DNA of 64,000 bases from Macrotis lagotis (Eukaryota; Chordata; Mammalia; Peramelemorphia; Peramelidae): contig NC_133661.1 in NCBI RefSeq assembly GCF_037893015.1, positions 189,733,991-189,797,990 of the forward strand, written 5' to 3'. Positions within the stretch are counted from its first letter, which is position 1. The number at the start of each line of letters is the position of its first letter. This document shows, one piece after another, positions 47,435 through 59,157 of the stretch. Under the pieces are notes generated by a model that worked only from the letters and a program-made list of their open reading frames with translations, ran no database searches and was not told where the DNA came from. The position numbers and the translations under genes are program-made.

Positions 47435-49619
47435 TTCCCTAAGATCTTATGTTGGAGATGGGGCTGGTTCACAGAGGTTTGGTGTTGAAATCCCCAGTCT
47501 TTAGTCCTTGAATTTTATAACTCCAAGTGGGTCGACCAGTAGGGGATGCTAGAAGCTTTGTTCACTGAGTTTAATAACTCCACATGAGCTGGCCAGTAGG
47601 AGGTGATGATTACTTTCTCTGGAGTAGCTGTGACCTTGATTTGAGGCCCTTTCTCCTGGCCTGGAGAGTGTGGGCTACACTGCTGGATACTTTTATCCTT
47701 GTACATAGTGGACTATGCCCTGGGACAATACAATTACTCTCCCTATTCAGCTGAGAGAGCTCTGCTGCCCTTGCCTGAGCCTTGGGGGGGGGGGAGGCTG
47801 TTATTTTCTTTATTCTGGGAAGAGGACACCACTGAAGTGAAAGTATGCAGTCTGAGGTCCTCCATTGGATCAGTGTCTGCCACTTTCCATGCTGGAACTC
47901 ATCCTCCAGGCCTGCTGGATCACCCCAGACCATGAGTCCCACAACCAAATCCTCCTCGCCCCAGTTGACTTTTGGACCATACACCCACAGTCAAACACAT
48001 CCACAGCTGATCCTAGACTAGTACAGCTCTCATCCCTCCCAGCAAGGTCTCTGCTTTCTGCACCCGGCTCCCTCATGAACCCTGAAGACAAACCTTGAGA
48101 TAGATGTTCTTCTCCTAGATTCTTTTTTCTGGGTTTTGTCAATCAAATTTCTGTTAAGAGATTTGTTTCATATTATATATGAGGGGAAGATCGGGAGACC
48201 CTAACACAGTGTCTGTCTTCTATCTGCCATCTTGGCCGGAAGTTGTCAGTTGTTTTCCAATGAGATATTTCACATTTTCTTCTACTTTTTCATTCTTTTG
48301 GTCTTGTCTTACTGTTTCATGATTTTTTACAAATTTCTCATCTTCCCTTAGCTTCATTCTGCATTTGAAGGAATTATTTTCTTCAGAAAACTTTTGTATC
48401 TCATTTTCCATCTGGCCAATTCTGCTTTTTAAGACATTCTTCCCCTCACTGGTCTTTTGGACTGTTTTTTTTTCCCCCCATTTTACCTAACTGATTTTTA
48501 TGCTGCTATTTTCTTCAATTTTCTTTTGTATCTCCTTCACCAAACTACTGATTTGGTTTTCATGATTTTCCTTCATAGTTCTCATTTGTCTTCCCATTTT
48601 TTCTTCTACCTGTCTTATTTGAATTTGAAAATATATTTTGAATTTTTCCATAGTCTGAAATTAATTCATATCTTTCTTAGAGGTTTTGCATTCATTTGAC
48701 TTTGTCATATCCTGTGTTTGTATTTTGATCCTTTATAGAACCAAAGTAATTGTTTATGATTGAATATTTTTCTTCAGTTACTTGCTAATCTACCCAGGTT
48801 AAGGTGGGACAATAATTCCAAGGTGGATGATGAATTCTCCCAAGTGTTTGAGAGTTTTTAAGCTCATTTTAGGGATACCCCTGAGACTTGGAAAGTTCTC
48901 AATTCCTCCTGGTCTTTGCTCTGGTCTGCTGATACCATAACCAATCTTTTCTTCCCTGGAACTGGTAAGGAGGGTCCCTACTCAATTGCAGAGCTTTTTA
49001 TTAAGTTTTGTTGTGTTTCTGCCCTTTTCCCAGATTACAATCTGAATCTGAGTATGGTCAAAGCAACAGAGTCCTGCCTCAAAGAGGATAAAGAGACTTC
49101 TGTAGTCTCCTCAGACCCCCTCAACATCCATGGGCTGAACACTCTGAAAGCAGCTGCCAGGTGGCATACTAGGACTGCTCTTGGTCCTTGGGGGCCAGGT
49201 CTGCATTGAGGTCTACATTGGATTAGGCTCCCCTCTCATCTTGATGAGCCAGAGTTTTCCTGATGATCTTGTATGTTGTCCTTTGCAATTCCTAGACAGA
49301 GAGATATGAAAACAACCACTGCTTCCATAGACTCAAATGCCCCACCTTCTGTCCCTAGGTGTCTGCAACTGTTTTACTGCAGTTTGCCCAGTTTGCCCTG
49401 GGATGTACTGTGAGTCCTTTGCAACCCCAGGGCAACAGACCCTTCTTAGAAATTTTCCAAGTTGTCTTGGGCTGGAAAATTGTTTCACTCAGTCTTTTTG
49501 TGGTTCCACCACCCTAGAATTTGGTCACAGTCATTACTTAGAGGCATTTGAAGTGGTTTGGGGGAGAGCTTAGGCAAGTCCCTATCTTTACTCCTCCATC
49601 TTGGCTCCACCCCTTGAAT

Positions 49620-50060
49620 GGAGACTTTTTATGTCACATTGAGTAGTTTGTGTTTTATCTGCAGACAATACAGAACCCTTTATTTATTTATGCATTAATT
49701 TATCTATTTATTTATTCATACATTCACATTTATTATTATTATTATTTTATTAATGGGATGGCATGGTGAAATATGAATTTTAGAAAAACCTAAATTTGAT
49801 AGAGTTGAGAATCCTGGATTTAATAGGAGAGAATTTAGAGGAAGAAAGTCCAATAAGAAACTTTTGAGGTAGAATAGGAAAGAGATTATGAAGGTTAAAC
49901 TAGAAGAAACTATATAGAATAAAGAAATGATGATAGATACAATAGATTTTAGGATGACAGTATTGAGCAAACTTGGCAATTTATTTTATGATTCAATTGA
50001 GGTAGAGGGAATTATCAATGACAATTTGAAAGATGCAAACTTAAGTGATAGAAGAATGAG
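49620..50060 (+). repeat. Old dispersed repeat, right part (host of the nest)
   Basis: Resumes the family of 39540-39930: AGTTTGTGTTTTATCTGCAG, then, after a TTTA/TTAT microsatellite at about 49680-49750, GGTAGAATAGGAAAGAGATT, AGTATTGAGCAAACTTGGCA and GATTCAATTGAGGTAGAGGG. Confidence 0.45.
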
Positions 50061-50094
50061 ATATCATTTGCAAAAATGGAAAAGTTTGTAGGAA

Positions 50095-50310
50095 ATCTCC
50101 AAGTCAACTTGTATTCATTAAGCACTCACTTTCTACAATACACTTTGCTAAATCCAAGGAATAAAATGAAAGACATAAAAAAATGAGGAAATAAATGCAA
50201 AAGTCAATACCAACCCCCCCATCTCAAAAAAAAACTGCAATAAGAACCACAAACAAAACTATACTAAAAAACAAACAAACCAACAAACTCAGTCCTCTTC
50301 TTTCAAGGAG
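50095..50310 (+). repeat. Old dispersed repeat, 5' part
   Basis: CAACTTGTATTCATTAAGCACTCACTTTCTACAATACACTTTGCTAAATCC is a better-preserved start of the same old family, ending near TTTCAAGGAGCTGAGAGTATGG. Confidence 0.5.
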
Positions 50311-50475
50311 CTGAGAGTATGGTTTACAAAAATGGGTTCCTTTTTTGTTATATTGAATTTGAATTGCAACAGAAATTAGATAGTATGGATTTCAGGAGGG
50401 ATATATAATTCTAAGATGTTTATAAATGATTGTGGATATCTTTGGAATTCATGAACAAGTTTCATCAACTATTTT

Positions 50476-50775
50476 TTAAAGAAAGATTTTATTTATTTTG
50501 AGTTTTACACTTTTTCCCCTAATCTTGCCTCTCCTACCCCCACCCCCACAGAAGGCAGTCTGTTAGTCTTTACATTGTTTTCATAGTATACATTGATCTA
50601 AGTTGAGTTTGATGAGGGAGAAATCATATCCTTAAAGGAAGAAAAATAAAGTACAAGTGATAGCAAAATTAAATATAAAGGTAATGGTCTTTGGTCTTTG
50701 TTCAAATTCCACAACTTTTTCTGTGGATATTAACAGTATTCTCCTTCACAGATAGTCCAAAATTGTCCCTGATTT
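50476..50775 (-). mobile_element. 5'-truncated L1 3' end with target-site duplication
   Basis: About 300 bp of L1 3' UTR in reverse, matching 3775-4080 and 41430-41700 (for example GTCTTTACATTGTTTTCATA, AGAAATCATATCCTTAAAGG). It is bounded by an exact 12-bp repeat, ATCAACTATTTT, at 50464-50475 and 50776-50787. Confidence 0.85.
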
Positions 50776-50787
50776 ATCAACTATTTT

Positions 50788-51165
50788 GAAAAAGTTTTCT
50801 TATTTACTTCTATATATTGAAAAATCAAGCTTTATGTGATTTATCTCAAAGAAAGTTTTTTTTGCTACAGTTGAAAAATTGTGGTGTCAGCTAAACCCAT
50901 TTGATTTTAAAATAAATATTTTATATCAGTGAATCAAAATAAAAGATTATGCATCCCAAATTTGTAAATCTGAAAATCAGTGTCAATTTACCACATAAGC
51001 ACTTAATAAATTAAGTTCAATAATTCTCAGTAAAATCATTTATCATTCAATTTTTTCCATCCTGTCTTTTATCTTTATCTTTTTTCCATTTAATTACAGA
51101 TTTCTCATTAATTGTATATTGTTTTTCCTAAGGTAGGTGTTTTTCTGATTGCAGAAGATAGGGTC
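50788..51165. other. No recognisable feature
   Basis: AT-rich; nothing I can support. Confidence 0.4.
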
Positions 51166-51169
51166 AGAC

Positions 51170-51720
51170 TTTCTTCTTTTTTCTTTTTATTTATTCATCT
51201 ATTTATTTTTATTTTTCATCCATATTCACATGTATTATTTTATAGAAAATTTCCTTTCACCCTTCTTTCTCATCCACTTCCTATCAGTGGTGAACAGGCA
51301 AGAGGTTAGCATTGTACATACATATTTTTGATTAACATGTTTAGATATTAGTCATTTTTTGGTATGAGGAATTAGGATTAAAGGAAAGATATACATATAT
51401 ATATATATGTGATAATTTTTATAAAGTATTCATCAGATTCTGAAGGGTTGGGTTTTTTTGTTTGTTTTGTTTTTCTTCCTCTGGATTGGGATAAGATTGT
51501 ACATTGTAGGTCTAAAACAGTTGTCCTAATTCTCTGAACTTCTGAGAGGAACTGCTTCCATCAATATTGATCAGCTCACAATGTTATTTTTAATGTGTTC
51601 TGCTCCCTTTGCTCAGCATCAGATTCTGTAAGTCATTCCATGCATCTAGGGTTTTTTATAGAAGAGAATTTTCACCTTATTAATTCACACCACTTTGTTA
51701 AGTTATAATAAAGATATTGT
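51170..51720 (-). mobile_element. L1 3' UTR fragment, diverged
   Basis: A T-rich edge is followed by TTAACATGTTTAGATATTAG and, at the far end, CTGCTCCCTTTGCTCAGCAT and GTAAGTCATTCCATGCATCT, degraded forms of L1 3' end boxes. An AT microsatellite lies inside (about 51390-51410). Confidence 0.55.
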
Positions 51721-51724
51721 GAAG

Positions 51725-51855
51725 GAATAGCTATATGATGCTGTGGATAAACTGTGGGTCCTAGGGTCAGGAGGATAAGTTCAAATTCCTCCTCAGACAC
51801 TAGCTGTGTGACATCGGACAAGTCAGTTAACCCTGATTGACCATGAAACAATATG
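51725..51855 (+). repeat. WSINE-type SINE
   Basis: GAATAGCTATATGATGCTGTGG head, AAGTTCAAATTCCTCCTCAG, CACTAGCTGTGTGACATCGG and ACAAGTCAGTTAACCCTG. Confidence 0.8.
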
Positions 51856-51869
51856 TGTTGCTAGAGAAG

Positions 51870-51990
51870 AGACCTCAAAGACAAAAAGTTTTTGATTCAA
51901 ATCTTTCTTCTGACACCGTCTGGCCTATGTGATTCTGGGAAAGTTTAGTTAACCTCTCTATTCTCTAGGTGACTATTTTATGATTAAAAG
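51870..51990 (+). repeat. Half SINE, diverged
   Basis: TTTTGATTCAAATCTTTCTT, CTGACACC and GTGATTCTGGGAAAGTTTAG then TTAACCTCTCTATTCTCTAG: the 3' half of a tRNA-type SINE without its head. Confidence 0.5.
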
Positions 51991-52640
51991 TATCAGAAAA
52001 AATCCTAATGTACATTGCTATAGAGACTTTATTTACACGGATTTCCTTATACCAATAAAACCACAAATTTACAACATATCTCCCCCTCACACAACTAGAC
52101 GTCATCTTTAGGGTAAATTATTAGCTAAAAATATCCAAGATCTCTTCTATTCTAAATCCTATGAGTCTAGGAGTACTTTAGTTCAGTTTTCCTTGAATAC
52201 TGTACCTAATTGTCTCATTTCTTCAGGAATCCCTTTTTATATTAGATCTTATGGCCAAGCTGTATTTATCTTAAGGATGAGGAATTTACTTTGAAGTGAG
52301 ATTTGAACTATACTCAGAATCAATAAAAATTCTTTTGAAAAATTGAATTGCTTTATAAGTGTTAATTTCAATAAAGACTGCTCTTTGAAATTATGAAGCT
52401 TCTATGAAGTAGATATTCATATTTGCTTTGGTGTATGCTTTAAGTCAAAGTCAGGAGGCTTCAGTGATTACAGAAGCTTGATCTAAGTTGAAGTTCTATG
52501 AAGAATGTGTGGAGACAGATCATACTGACTCTCAAGAGTCAGTTGTTAAATTTTCAATGTAAACATTTGCATATCAGAAACTAGCAGATGCTTCAAGCTT
52601 TGGTTTGATTTATTGTCTTGTTAATTGCTTAGATGTAAAA
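51991..52640. other. No recognisable feature
   Basis: Nothing I can support. Confidence 0.35.
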
Positions 52641-52644
52641 TCAT

Positions 52645-52800
52645 AGGGAAGGGGGATGTTAGATGATACAGTGGATAGAGCATTGCTTCTGGAGTCATGA
52701 GGATCTCAATTCAAACCTAGCATCAAGCACTTAATTGTTTTGTGACCCTGGGCAAGTCACTTAACTCTAGCTATATCTATTGTGCCTCCAAAAGAAAAAA
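52645..52800 (+). repeat. WSINE-type SINE
   Basis: GATGTTAGATGATACAGTGG head, ATAGAGCATTGCTTCTGGAG, TCAATTCAAACCTAGCATCA and CCTGGGCAAGTCACTTAACT. Confidence 0.85.
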
Positions 52801-55800
52801 TTCAAAATGGAAAAATTGTTATTAATTGAATATTCTGTGTACAGATTTTCCCACTATTCCATGTTTCTCCATTAGAATAGATTCTTTGGGTTAAGCAAAT
52901 CTAGATGAGATGTTTTGATAGCAGCCATGGAACAAATGAATTCATAGCATTTCTGGAGATGGAGAGATAATGAGGAAGATTGCTTTACAGTTAGTCATGA
53001 GTTAAGCATGAATCTTAAGAATTTGATCTCATCTTTGTTTCAAGATTCTTTTACCTCTACTTGGTACCAAAGGTGAAGTGGAAAGAAATACCACTATAAA
53101 CCAAGCATTATTTCAATAAGAAATAAACCTCCCCAAAAAGTTAATTTTATTATTGAAAATTTACTGTTAGAAAAAAAAGATAATTTTACTGTTGAAAACT
53201 AAGATCATGATTGATGAAGTATCATTCCAAGTTTGCAAGACACAAATGAAATATGCATCTAAAAAATTCCAAGTGACTGCTCTCAGGACAGAGAAGCAAG
53301 AGAAAAAAAATTGAAGAGACTACAGACAAAGAAACTTGAGTCTCTGGGAAATCATGAGATGTTTCAATAGAATGCCAGTAAGTGACAGAAGTCATGAGTT
53401 GAATGTAGATCCTCTGAGTTTTTTTTTACTTCCACTAGGCTCCCTATTGAGTTAATGGAATGACTAGGACTAGCTCCTAATGCTCAACAAAAATTTCTAT
53501 CACCCTGCTTGATTCTCTGACTCCTCCTCAAGTTCAATCCCTTACTTAGTTTCTGTATTTTAATCTATGTACCAAAATTTCACAGTAATTTTTTCCGGGC
53601 ATCTCCAGTTTAAAAAAAAAAAAAGCAAAATGTTTCAAAGGTAGAATCCCCAAGGTGACCATGCTCAGGACTCTTATACTAAGGCTACACCAATTGGTCA
53701 CTGATCCTTGATGTTCCTGGAGGAGTAATATTTAATCTGTTTAGGTACTTATAGATACACATCTTTAAATACACATCAGAAATTTCTGAAGATATTGCTG
53801 TCCCTTACTGTTACTCTAGACAAGAAGGTAAACAAGTTCAAATTAAAGTTAATGGCCATTAGTTTCCATCCCATGAGGATTCTATTCTAGGATACTACAG
53901 TTTGATTATCAGGAGAAACCTTCTACTATGCTTTGGTAAGTCAAGCTTCTAGATGAACTTTTGTTAACTATTATGTATTTATAATGTTTTATAAAAGTTT
54001 TGCAACTATCAGAACCATTTGTATAGACACTGATCTTAACCAAAATAAAACTCCTATGTGATGTGCCTGAACTCTTTGATAGTCACAACCTGAATTACTC
54101 CCATACCAGACTTAAAATTGTTTTGATTTGGTACCAGAGGAAAAGTATAGGAGCACAATATATCCAGGAATATTACAGATTTTAATATCTCATTTAAGTC
54201 AAGGTGGGTTTCTTCCTGACACTTGAAATTAAGAAAATGATTTTGATGCATATCATAAAGTACTATGAGGTGGACAGAAATTATTTTACTCTTCTGAAGA
54301 AAAAAATTCCCCTTGTTCCTTACTATTATGCCAATGTCATCTGGTGATTTTGCTGTTCAATGCAAAATACTAAAGATCTTCTATGTTCATTTGATGAAGA
54401 AGACATGGAAGAATCAGATTTTGATTGGATTTCCATTTAGGGGATAGAGGCTTTGGAGAAAGAAATATCTAGTTTTTAACCAAGATTATTCAGAAGGCAG
54501 GTAAGTGCGAATGGTAGTTTTGTGAGACACAAAAAACAAATGGACAATGACTTTTGGAAGAGAGAATAGGAATGCTGAGAAAGATAAGAATGAATCATTT
54601 CACATTGAATATGTAAAAGGTGATTGATAGTGGGCAAAATATTTTCTTGTTAATCTGTGTCATAACGAATTTGTGTCTATTCCCTCTTATGTGATTTTCC
54701 TTGTTCCAGAAGCAGCATGTGTCACAAATGGTCTTGAACCATGACCTTGACTTATAGGCCAGTTCTTCATTTTCTATCTAGTATTAACTCTTCATGCAGT
54801 ATTTAAAATTGGAAATTCCTCATTGTAGCTAGATCCTTACAAATTTATTTTGAAGAAATTAAATTCAAACGCAGGTTTACTAATTTTATCTAGAGAACAT
54901 TCCCAGTTATCAAATTTGATGATTCTCAAATTTGAATATGGTAAAATCTAGGAAAAATTACATAGAATTCTGCAAGAGCTTGGGCTATAATGAATCTAAG
55001 CCATTTCAAGTTAATAAAAATAGATATAAAGACCCACACTGTGCTAAAAAGCAAAAATGACTTCACATTATAGGATTGACTAGACATTAAATCCTGTTAA
55101 AAAAAGATTCATTATACAGAGTTCTCAATAAAAGGAAACATTGTGTCAAGAATAGTCAGGAAAAAATAATAAAATTTTAATTTATATTAAAAGAAAAAGA
55201 TTTCTGAGCAGTGGAAGTGATATTCCTGCTCCCCTCTTCCCTTTTCTTATTACATTTGGAATATGTTCAGTTTGGGGTGTCATCTTATAAAATTGAATAC
55301 TGATAGAGGAAAGTAAACAGTATAGCAATGGAACTTGAATTGATGCCACTAAAGGATAAGTTGGAGGAAACAGGGATGTTTATTGTGAAGAAAATAAATC
55401 TTGTTAGCAGTCCTAAACTATCTGGAGGACTGTTATGTGGAGAAAGGACTAGTCTCCAAAGTTATAACTATGAACAATGGGTAGTTGCCATAAAGACAAT
55501 GTATTTTTGCCTATATGTAAGAAAAACTTTCTAAAGAATCTATCCAAGAATAGAATTGTAGTTTACCAGAGTTCATGCATGGGTGACCAGTTGTAGAATA
55601 TGTTGCATAATATTTTACTATTCCAGTATTGATTGGACATTTTAATCTCAAAGATCAATGCAAACTTGAGCTTCCCTAATTCTGTAACATCCTAATAGAC
55701 TGTTAAGTATAGCCAGGTATGAACATAACATCCTATGAAGTTATTGATAATTAAATCTCCTATTCATACATCTGTGTCAAACTCTGTTTTGACCTGCAGA

Positions 55801-55935
55801 TCAGAGACTGATAGCCAAGTGTTTTATGGGAGAAAGATGCATTCTATCTCTCCTAAAATCTAAGTGTCTGTTCTCTTTCCTAGGTGCACCCCCAAACTAC
55901 CAAGTTCAACCTAAATAAGATTAAAATGTAATGAG
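52801..55935. other. No recognisable gene or repeat
   Basis: A 3.1-kb stretch that looks like unique intergenic DNA. Short frames (54054-54251 minus, 55328-55534 plus) have no domain signature. An A12 run lies near 53613. It is the longest non-repeat-like interval in the window. Confidence 0.4.
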
Positions 55936-55937
55936 AG

Positions 55938-56080
55938 AGGTGGCTAGGTGGATAAAGCACTGGCCTAGGAGTCAGGAGAAACTGGGGTCAAATCTGGCCT
56001 CAGACACTTAACCTAGCTGTGTGGCCTTGGGCAAGCCACTTAACCCCATTTGCCTTGCTAAAACCTAAAAAATAAATGTA
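55938..56080 (+). repeat. WSINE-type SINE, young-looking
   Basis: GTGGCTAGGTGGATAAAGCA (a few bases lost after GGTGG), then CAAATCTGGCCTCAGACACT, AACCTAGCTGTGTGGCCTTG and CCACTTAACCCCATTTGCCT. The AATAATT part is deleted. Confidence 0.92.
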
Positions 56081-56585
56081 ATTAGAAAGTATTTAATAAG
56101 ATAATAAAAATACATACAACATAGATAATGCTAATATGTGGCTTTCTAATCATTATGTGGCCTGAGGGGATCCTTATGTTTACTTTAGTGTCCCTCCCCA
56201 TTTGTATTTCAATTTGACAGCATTGTTTTAGAGAGATTAAATTCTTTCAGATGTACACCATCCATTGTCCAGTGAAATGAATATTATATTTACCATACTC
56301 TTAAGGATATCAAAACTGGAACAGGATCATAATTGAGGGATCAAATAGTTTTCAAGCAGAAAATTTTGGTTCTCATCAGTCACTGTATTCAGTTTAATTC
56401 AAGTCCTTTAAGTATTGTCTTTAATTTCTTGCCTATTCTGTCAATTTATTCCCATATTTTTTCTTTTATTTTGATCACAGACCTTTCTTTTCCTTTATGT
56501 CATTTTATTTTTTGTCTTTACCATCTAATTTATAAATTATTATATTCTCAAAAATTTATTGAGGAAGGAAGCAATCATTAAGTGC
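56081..56585. other. No recognisable feature
   Basis: AT-rich; an 82-codon plus frame at 56333-56581 is hydrophobic low-complexity sequence. Confidence 0.4.
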
Positions 56586-56589
56586 TTAC

Positions 56590-56815
56590 TATTTGACAGC
56601 TATTTTAAAAAAATCTAATTTCATCCTCATAACTTTTTGATATAGATACAATTATTATTTCAATTTGACAGTTAAGAAAACAGAGTTAGATTGAGCAGTT
56701 AAGTGAGTAGAGCAGAGTCACACAGATAGTAAGTGTCTGAGGTCAAATTTGAACTCTGGTCATGTTGACTTTTGGCCCAATGCTCTATCCAGTGTGCTAC
56801 CTAATAGGATCAGTT
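56590..56815 (-). repeat. MIR SINE
   Basis: Reverse MIR order: TCATCCTCATAACTTTTTGA, ACAGTTAAGAAAACAGAG, AGTCACACAGATAGTAAGTG, AAATTTGAACTCTGGTCATG and CCCAATGCTCTATCCAGTG. Confidence 0.8.
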
Positions 56816-57374
56816 GTGTATGTATCATTGGGAAGTGGGCTGAATAATTGGAAAACAATGAAAAAGTTATTCTTTTGAATAAAAAAAGATTCCATTTTTA
56901 GGGGGAGATGGATATACCCCATCAAAAAGTAATATCAGAGGAAAGCATGCTATAAGTGAAGAGCTCATATTATATTGCATACAAAACATCTTCAGGAATT
57001 TAGAGGATGAAGCATCATTGAGAGCTGGGTATATCAGGCAAGGCTGTTGAGGAACATTTGTACTTTTGATGTCTTTGTGGGAAATGTGAAGGGTACTATA
57101 ATTCTGGTCACATGGAATGCACTGTTCAGTGATCTTTTGAGCATAGTTTGCTATTTTTTTTCAGAATGGTTAGACCAATTCACAACTACATCATCTCTAC
57201 ACCAGTGTCTCAATATTTTTTGCAGTCTCTTCAACAATAATCATTTTCCATTTGTTATCTTTTTTCATTCTGATACATGCTAGGTGGAATCTTAAAGCTG
57301 TCTATTTACTTTCATCTTATTGTTGATGATTTGGAACATTTGTATATGACTATAGATTGATTTTCTTCATTAGA

Positions 57375-57379
<5 letters not shown>

Positions 57380-57423
<44 letters not shown>

Positions 57424-57424
57424 G
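57380..57424. repeat. (TA)n microsatellite
   Basis: About 22 TA units with one GTA interruption. Confidence 0.95.
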
Positions 57425-58604
57425 TCTTTTGACATTAACCTAACAAGGGATGAATTTTTCTAAGTATTTGAAGCAGTTCCTTATATATGTAGATATCAGA
57501 ACTTTATGAGGAAAAAACATTTTCCCTCAATTAACTGCTTGCATTATCATTTTTAATTTTAAGAATAGCAATTATTCAAATTATTTCCTGTGATTTTTTG
57601 CTTTTTTACTCTCTCTGACTTTCTTTGTCTTTAGAAACTCTTCACCTCCCAAAGGTTTGAATGCTATTTCTTATTTGTTCTTTTAATGTAGTTAAGATGT
57701 GAATTTTTACACCTAGGTCATGTAACCATTTGTAACTTATTGACATATATTAAATGAGACATTAGTTGAATCCTGATTTCTACCAAACTGCTTTCCATTT
57801 TTCCCAAAAGATTTTTTTGGAAGAATGAATGCTTACTATTATATGTGGATTCCTTGGGTATGGCTAATAGCATATTAATCATTTGTTTATCTATTTAAAC
57901 TGTACCTAATCTCTCCAACTGAGTTATTATACTATTTTAATCAGTATTAATTTTTATTTTTTAATCAATAGTAAACTTGTTTTGATTATTTGTGATTTAT
58001 AGTATATTTTCGCCTATGATACTATTAAACTTTTTTCCACTTAAAAAGCTAAACTTTTGAGATTGATACTTTATTATTCTAGATGATCATTTGTTCAATT
58101 TTTCTAGTTGTATAAAATAATCCTTTGTCAAGTTGTCACTGAATAACTGCAAAAATTTAAGAAGTACTGTCAGATTTTTATATTCACTCAGTCCAAAGAT
58201 GAGCAATTAATAGCTCTCTAATTAGAGTTTTAAGTCTGTATTCATATAAAGGGTGTTCTAAAAGTATTAATAAAGTTTTAAGGCATTAAAACTTAAAATT
58301 GCATTGATATTTTGGGGTCATCTTTATACTAATATTATATCTCTGTCTCTTTATCTCTCTCATTTTGTTGGGAATATACAGAAAAGCTGTTGTAGTTTTA
58401 ATACCTTCCTATTTTGCTAAAGTTATTAACTATTTCAATTCATTTTTATTGACTTTCTATGTATCTCTAAAATATAATTTTGCTTCTTATTTACTGATGC
58501 TTTATCATTTCAACTTCTTTCTTTTTATTATTGCTTTAGATAGCATTTCTATCAACATATTAAATAAGAGTCATAATAAAGGAAATTCTTGATTTACTTT
58601 GCAG

Positions 58605-58880
58605 AGAGCCATATGATGTGGTAGATAGAACATTGAACTCAGAGTAAGGAAGGCCGGAGTTCAAATACATTCTCAGAAGTTTACGAGCTTTGTTTCAAAA
58701 GGCAAGGTATTTACCTTTTGTTGGTGTCAGTTTTTCCATCTTTAAAATGAGGATAATAATAGCACCCACTTCCCAGGCTTACTGTGTGGATCAAATACAT
58801 GAGTTAATATTTGTAAAGCATTTAGCACAGTGTCTGCCAGAAGTAAGTATCAAACAGATATTTGTTATTATTGTTATTAC
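58605..58880 (+). repeat. MIR-type SINE nested in L1-L
   Basis: ATATGATGTGGTAGATAGAAC, CCGGAGTTCAAATACATTCT, TTTTTCCATCTTTAAAATGAGGATAATAATAGCACC, TTGTAAAGCATTTAGCACAG and TTATTATTGTTATTA. Confidence 0.85.
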
Positions 58881-59004
58881 CCTAGACCTTGTTGTAAAGG
58901 CTTCTAATTTATCCCTATCATATTTAATACAGGTCCCTGGTTTTAGATAAATATCATTGACCATATTAGGCAAAAGTCCACTTAGTCTTATTCTTTTTTG
59001 GTGG

Positions 59005-59157
59005 GTAGAGGTGGGCAAGGCAATGCTGCTAATTTCCATGCTCATTTCCGAGTTCAAATAGCTAAGTAAATATTAAGTGTCTGAGGATGGATTTGAACCC
59101 AGGTCTTCCTGAATCCAGGGCTATGACTCTATACACTGCACCACCTAGCTTCCCCAA
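59005..59157 (-). repeat. WSINE-type SINE nested in L1-L
   Basis: GGGCAAGGCAATGCTGC, AATATTAAGTGTCTGAGGAT, GGATTTGAACCCAGGTCTTC, CTGAATCCAGGGCTATGACT and GCACCACCTAGCTTCCCC. Confidence 0.88.

Larger units (their letters stand above)
41393..48240 (-). mobile_element. Near full-length L1 retrotransposon D
   Basis: A 6.8-kb element with its 3' end at the TTTA-rich edge (41393-41420) and its 5' head at CTGCCATCTTGGCC near 48230. ORF1 starts at 47434 with the same first residues as L1-B, and ORF2 runs from about 45690 down to 41748. It splits HAL1-like ORF1: plus-strand sequence before (TTTCCAGGCCAGTATT) and after (GTCAGTTGTTTTCC) joins to match the uninterrupted copy near 35895. The flanks also resemble a ~13-bp duplication. 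Two SINEs have landed inside it. Both ORFs are broken. Confidence 0.88.
39932..49610 (-). mobile_element. HAL1-like LINE C, split by an L1 insertion
   Basis: Two pieces, 39932-41392 and 48241-49610, together about 2.8 kb, the size of a half-L1. Read on the minus strand: head near 49600 (plus-strand CCATCTTGGCTCC), 5' UTR, ORF1 with coiled coil (48241-48700) and RNA-binding region (40795-41390), purine-rich tail (40280-40790), then a 3' end with T-rich plus-strand edge at 39932. No ORF2 is present. Flanks GAATGTAGAGAGTTTATCT (left) and GAATGGAGACTTTTTATGT (right) look like a diverged target-site duplication. Confidence 0.75.

Noticed and set aside
47610..48142. Overlapping 77-124 codon frames on both strands
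   Set aside because: All lie in the L1-D 5' UTR, which is GC-richer and open by chance.
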